Origin: Allomeiothermus silvanus DSM 9946
GTDB lineage: Bacteria > Deinococcota > Deinococci > Deinococcales > Thermaceae
Assembly (NCBI RefSeq): GCF_000092125.1
Contig: NC_014212.1
Span: 2,814,279 to 2,878,278 of the forward strand
Reading direction: 5' to 3'
Length of the DNA stretch: 64,000 nucleotides
Shown: one piece after another, positions 60,413 through 64,000 of the stretch
How positions within the stretch are numbered: position 1 is the first letter of the stretch
Layout of the letters: every line of letters begins with the position of its first letter
The notes under the pieces: generated by a model
What the model saw: only the letters and a program-made list of their open reading frames with translations
What the model was told of the DNA's origin: nothing
The model's database searches: none
Made by a program: the position numbers and the translations under genes

Positions 60413-61192
60413 GTGTGGCGCAAGAGCAAAACGCTCCTTCAGGTCTATTACGCCTACATGCTCGAGTACCGCGCCGAGCTGGTCTTGTGGGCCATCGCCG
60501 GGCTGCTCCCGATCATCCTGATGGGGGTGTGGACCCAGGCCGCCCAGGGCGGGGGCTTCGGGCTTACCCCCGATGAGTTCGCCCGCTATTTCCTGATGGT
60601 CTTTCTGGTGCGGCAGCTCACGGTGGTGTGGGTGATCTGGGATTTCGAGCGGGAGGTGGTGGAGGGGCGGCTCTCCTTCAAGCTGCTGCGCCCGATGGAC
60701 CCGGTATGGGATCACGTGGCCTCGCACCTTTCCGAGCGGGCAGCCCGGATGCCCTTCGCCCTGCTGCTCTTGGCGATCTTCTTCCTGCTGTATCCGGGAG
60801 CCCTCTTCGTGCCGAGTTGGGAGGGGATTTTGCTTGGGATGATCGCTACCGCGGCCAGCTTTGCGATGCGGTTTTTGATGCAGTACACCTTCGCTTTGGT
60901 AGCCTTCTGGACCGAGCGGGCGAGCAGCCTCGAGGAGGTCTGGTTCATCCTCTACCTCTTCCTTTCGGGGCTGGTAGCCCCGCTCTCGGTCTTCCCGGAA
61001 GTCGTGCGCAACATCGCCCTGCTTACCCCTTTCCCCTATCTGGTCTACTTCCCGGCCTCGATCCTGGCCGGGCAGCCGGTCAACATCGGGCAAGGGTTTT
61101 TGGTGCTCTTAGCCTGGGCCTCGTTTTTCTTTATCTTAAACCGCTGGCTGTGGCGCAAAGGGCTGCGGCAGTTCTCGGGCATGGGGGCGTAA
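60413..61192 (+). CDS. ABC-2 type exporter permease (second subunit)
   Basis: 259 aa, the same length as the permease at 55996, with about six membrane helices. The segment DFEREVVEGRLSFKLLRPMDPVWDHVASHLSER aligns with the equivalent KGTLDFVLLKPVDSQFW region of its partner. It starts at GTG. It is separated from the ATPase gene by glpD, which has its own start signals, so the exporter genes are not one operon. Substrate unknown. Confidence 0.82.
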   Translation: MWRKSKTLLQVYYAYMLEYRAELVLWAIAGLLPIILMGVWTQAAQGGGFGLTPDEFARYFLMVFLVRQLTVVWVIWDFEREVVEGRLSFKLLRPMDPVWDHVASHLSERAARMPFALLLLAIFFLLYPGALFVPSWEGILLGMIATAASFAMRFLMQYTFALVAFWTERASSLEEVWFILYLFLSGLVAPLSVFPEVVRNIALLTPFPYLVYFPASILAGQPVNIGQGFLVLLAWASFFFILNRWLWRKGLRQFSGMGA

Positions 61193-61282
61193 AGGTGGGC
61201 GGTATGAAATACTCAAAACCATCGGGCCTACGACGTAGGACTGATGACGTTCGACTCGCCCCAAGGTTGCTACCATAACCCC

Positions 61283-63274
61283 ATGGGTCTTCTCCGGCTT
61301 TTCGTCTGGATGTTCGCCTTGCTGGGTCTGGCGCTAGCACAAAACCCAAAGGGCTTGGTATTACCCTTCGCCGGGCCGGGGGGGCAAACCGTGGCCCACG
61401 CCCTGGCCGACGGTTTACGGGCGGCCCCTCCTTCGCTCACCGCCCTCCTCATCCCCGACCTCCCTTGGCGGGATAGCTACGATTTTGCCGCAGGCCGCAT
61501 CGAAAGCTTGGGCGGAGCCCGGCTGGCCCGCGAGGTGAGCGGAGCGGATTGGCTGGTGGTGGGCGAGGTGGGCCAAGACGGCTGGGTCACGATCTATCTC
61601 TCCACCCCCCAGGAAAGCCGCAGGGCCCGCTTTAGCCGCCTCGAGCTGGCCCAGCGCTGGCTCGAGCTAAAGTTAGGGCTAAAGCCCCATCCCTTTCCCG
61701 GGCTTGACTATCGCCTGGAGGAAACCTACCAAAAGATGAGCCAGGGCGACCCCTCGGTAATCAAGGGCTCGGCCTTGAAGGGGCTATACAACTCGGCCCT
61801 CGAGACCCGCCAGGGGAAAGCCCCCACCCCCGACTTAGAGGCCCTCTTGCCCAAGCCGCTGCTGGATTTCTGGAGCAACCTGGCCCAACGGCACCTTCCC
61901 CCGGCTTACCAGGCGCTCTCTGATTTCGGCTCGGGCCAACGGCCCCAGGCGCTCGAGGCCGCCCGCAAGCTGGCCGACGGCCTGGCCTATGAGCGGCTGG
62001 CTGCCCTTTTGATCCAGCGCTCGGCGGGGCAAGAGGATTGGCGCGCGACCGCCCGCAAGCTGGCCCGGATCGCTCCCGAGCTTCCCATCGCCTGGGAGGA
62101 GGTGAGCTTCGCCGCCTTCGACGAGGACCAGCCCGCCGAAGCCCGCGACGCGCTGCTCAAGGCCCTGGCCTTGTTGCCGCGGAAGCCCCTCTACTGGACC
62201 AACCTGGGCTGGGCCTACTATCTTACCGGGGATAAGGCCCGCTCGATCCAAGCTAGCAGCCGGGCGCTTAAGCTCGGCGAGTCCAGCCCCACCCCGGCCT
62301 ACAACTTGGGGCTCGCTAAAGCCCTTTACGGCGACCTGCTGGGGGCTAGGCAAGCCTACGACCAAGCCCTGCAACTCGATGACAAGCAAGAGTTCAAGGC
62401 CGCGCTGGAAGACCTAGCCAAAGCCAAGAACCCGCTCTTAACCTACTGGCAGGGCTACCTCTCGGAGCGAACTGGCGAAGTGGCCCAGGCCCAAGCCTTT
62501 TACCAGCGCTTCGCCGAGGCTAACCCCCAGCACCCGCTTGCCCCGGCGGCCCGGCGGGCCAGCCGAATCCACCTCGAGACCCGGATTTCTCTGGAAAAGC
62601 TCGCCCTCCAGCCCGAAGGCCCCGATGCCCGGCCTTTTCGGGCCGGGGAGGCGGTCTTCCCGGTGGTGAAGCTCGAGGGCAGCCCCTACCTGATGCGCGC
62701 CCCGCTGGTGACGCGGCTCCTCGACGAGAACGACCGGTTGCTACAAGAAAACCGCAAAGAGATCACCTTCCGGCCTATGACTGCCGAACTGATCGAGAAG
62801 GCCCCGGCGGTGACGTTGCCCAAAGAGGGGCGCTACTCGCTGGAGGTGCTATACGGCGATCAGAAACTCTCCCTGAGCGTGATCGCCGGGGCTCCTGGCC
62901 TGACCCGCCGCCTCTACGCCGCCGGATTGCAAATCCGCGACCTGAGCGACAAACCCCTGCTCGATGAGAAGGAGATGCTGGGGCCACAGGGGGATCGCAT
63001 TCTGCTCGAGCGCACCGCTTTCACCCTGCGCCAGGTAGCCCAGTTCTTGCGCGACAAAGCCAAAAACGACCCCCAACGGCGAAAGGAACTGCAAGAGTTG
63101 AGCAAGCCCCTCCCCCAAGGCCCCTATGCTGGGCAGACCGTGCTCGAGTTGATGGGCAAGGCCGAAGAAAAGGTGCTGCGGGCCTTCTTTGAGGCTGCCA
63201 CGCAAAACCCTGAACTGATAGGGGATAACGACGTGGTGAATGCCTTCGTGAACTGGCTGACGGGCGGGGGGTAA
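61283..63274 (+). CDS. Secreted TPR-repeat protein
   Basis: 663 aa from ATG 61283, preceded 6 nt upstream by TACCAT; an in-frame start at 61244 would destroy the signal peptide. A Sec signal (LFVWMFALLGLALAQNP) is followed by an alpha/beta region (about 20-130). TPR-like helical repeats follow at about 250-440 (YWTNLGWAYYLTGDKARSIQASSRAL, then AYNLGLAKALYGDLLGARQAYDQAL). A beta-rich segment and a charged helical C-terminus end the protein. It is predicted to be periplasmic or at the outer membrane, perhaps a scaffold. Function unknown. Confidence 0.8.
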   Translation: MGLLRLFVWMFALLGLALAQNPKGLVLPFAGPGGQTVAHALADGLRAAPPSLTALLIPDLPWRDSYDFAAGRIESLGGARLAREVSGADWLVVGEVGQDGWVTIYLSTPQESRRARFSRLELAQRWLELKLGLKPHPFPGLDYRLEETYQKMSQGDPSVIKGSALKGLYNSALETRQGKAPTPDLEALLPKPLLDFWSNLAQRHLPPAYQALSDFGSGQRPQALEAARKLADGLAYERLAALLIQRSAGQEDWRATARKLARIAPELPIAWEEVSFAAFDEDQPAEARDALLKALALLPRKPLYWTNLGWAYYLTGDKARSIQASSRALKLGESSPTPAYNLGLAKALYGDLLGARQAYDQALQLDDKQEFKAALEDLAKAKNPLLTYWQGYLSERTGEVAQAQAFYQRFAEANPQHPLAPAARRASRIHLETRISLEKLALQPEGPDARPFRAGEAVFPVVKLEGSPYLMRAPLVTRLLDENDRLLQENRKEITFRPMTAELIEKAPAVTLPKEGRYSLEVLYGDQKLSLSVIAGAPGLTRRLYAAGLQIRDLSDKPLLDEKEMLGPQGDRILLERTAFTLRQVAQFLRDKAKNDPQRRKELQELSKPLPQGPYAGQTVLELMGKAEEKVLRAFFEAATQNPELIGDNDVVNAFVNWLTGGG

Positions 63275-63324
63275 GCCCATTCCCCCAGACTCCCCACCTG
63301 GCCTCCCGTGAAAGCTTGCCTAAA

Positions 63325-63345
63325 TATTCTGACATAGCCAGAATA
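63325..63345. repeat. Small inverted repeat upstream of transposase
   Basis: TATTCTG (63325-63331) and CAGAATA (63339-63345) form a 7-bp stem with a 7-nt loop, between the TPR gene and the transposase gene. It may belong to the TPR gene's terminator; the exact IS end was not determined. Confidence 0.4.
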
Positions 63346-63435
63346 GCAGGGTCAAGGCTGAACCCGGACAAACACATGTGAGACTCTAAGCTGGGATAAA
63401 AAGAGGGGAACCGACCAGGAAAGGAGGTTCCCCAG

Positions 63436-64000
63436 GTGCAGTTTACCACCGTTGGCCGAGAGATATGGAGAGGCGCTAGACAAGCACAGAGGCTGGCCGA
63501 GGCCAACGCAAGCGACCCAGAGGTCCAGGAACGTCTGCGCAAGCTCCGACTGGTCAAAGCCCTGCGTGAAAGTAAAAAGAGCTGGAAGGAGATCCAGGAC
63601 CTGGTCGGGATCAGCCGGGCCACCTACCACCGCTGGCAAAAAGCCCTAAAAGAAAAGGGCCTGGCTGGACTCAAACCCCGCTCCCGCCGCCCTAAGCACC
63701 TGCGCACAAAGGTCCACTGGACCCCAGGGCTGCTCATTAGAATAGAAACTCTCCGCAAGGAAAACCCCACCTGGGGACGCTGGTCCATCTGGCTTACCCT
63801 CCGCAAGGAGGGTTTCCAGATGAGCGAACGCACGGTGGGGCGCATCCTGGCCTACCTGGAGAAGCACCGACGTATCGAGAGCGTGGCCGGCTACCTGGCC
63901 CGGACTCAAAGAGGGAAGCTAAAGCGAAGGGTAAACCGGCCCTACGCCAAAAGGAAGCCCCGAGGATACGAGGCCAGGGCTCCTGGGGACCTGGTCCAGG
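63436..64000 (+). CDS. Transposase with helix-turn-helix, integrase-core type, 3' end outside window
   Basis: The frame opens at GTG 63436, preceded by AGGAGGT 7 nt upstream, and runs off the window edge (188 codons seen). An N-terminal helix-turn-helix (SWKEIQDLVGISRATYHRWQKA) is followed by a second one (MSERTVGRILAYLEKHRRI). The sequence then enters the region preceding an rve-type catalytic core (YEARAPGDLVQ). The layout resembles IS481-like transposases. The catalytic residues lie outside the window, so family and completeness are not certain. Confidence 0.75.
   Translation, partial: MQFTTVGREIWRGARQAQRLAEANASDPEVQERLRKLRLVKALRESKKSWKEIQDLVGISRATYHRWQKALKEKGLAGLKPRSRRPKHLRTKVHWTPGLLIRIETLRKENPTWGRWSIWLTLRKEGFQMSERTVGRILAYLEKHRRIESVAGYLARTQRGKLKRRVNRPYAKRKPRGYEARAPGDLVQ

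Overview
The window looks like a chromosomal segment of a high-GC, Gram-negative-type (diderm) member of the Thermaceae, most probably Meiothermus or a close relative. This is an inference from the gene set: bacillithiol genes (bshA, bshB1), very large DUF11 surface proteins with an outer-membrane barrel, a sulfite dehydrogenase with c-type cytochromes, a BON-LysM protein, and many genes whose start codon lies 6-9 nt after a TANNNT hexamer (leaderless style, as described in Deinococcus). No tRNA, rRNA or CRISPR array was recognised.

Layout. 1-2309: two overlapping MutS-like ATPases. 2354-10808: a sulfur-handling region with a YeiH-type transporter and divergent LysR gene, an ECF sigma/anti-sigma pair, a two-domain cupin, an IS605-type tnpB element, a cupredoxin, a SoxC/SorA-like molybdoenzyme, two cytochromes c and a TauE-like permease. 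10919-14903: gatB, purM, a histidine phosphatase and an SDR. 14900-21680: a minus-strand sugar locus (LacI regulator, binding protein, two permeases, glycogen-debranching-type hydrolase) with a clear promoter and several operator-like palindromes. 21933-23747: a sugar nucleotidyltransferase and a BON-LysM protein. 23748-24521: no gene, but remnants of IS605-type termini.

24534-40742 is the most distinctive block. It is a probable operon of a small secreted protein, a 916-aa DUF11 protein interrupted by an ISAs1-type element, an 898-aa DUF11/SdrD-like protein, a 1,861-aa protein with a C-terminal beta-barrel, a lectin-like/DUF11 adhesin and a response regulator. It looks like a surface structure together with a possible outer-membrane assembly or display component. 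41276-45222 holds a Rieske oxygenase next to a polar amino-acid ABC transporter. 45277-49837 holds argJ, bshA, argC and argF on the minus strand.

50034-53770 holds a MarR regulator and an MFS exporter of the 14-TM (DHA2) type. About 620 residues are inserted between its TM13 and TM14: seven near-identical 44-aa repeats followed by seven 19-aa helical repeats. This is the most unusual protein in the window. 53774-63274 holds bshB1, a coiled-coil protein, plsY, the parts of an ABC-2 exporter scattered around pdxH and glpD, and a TPR protein. The right edge holds the 5' part of a second transposase gene.
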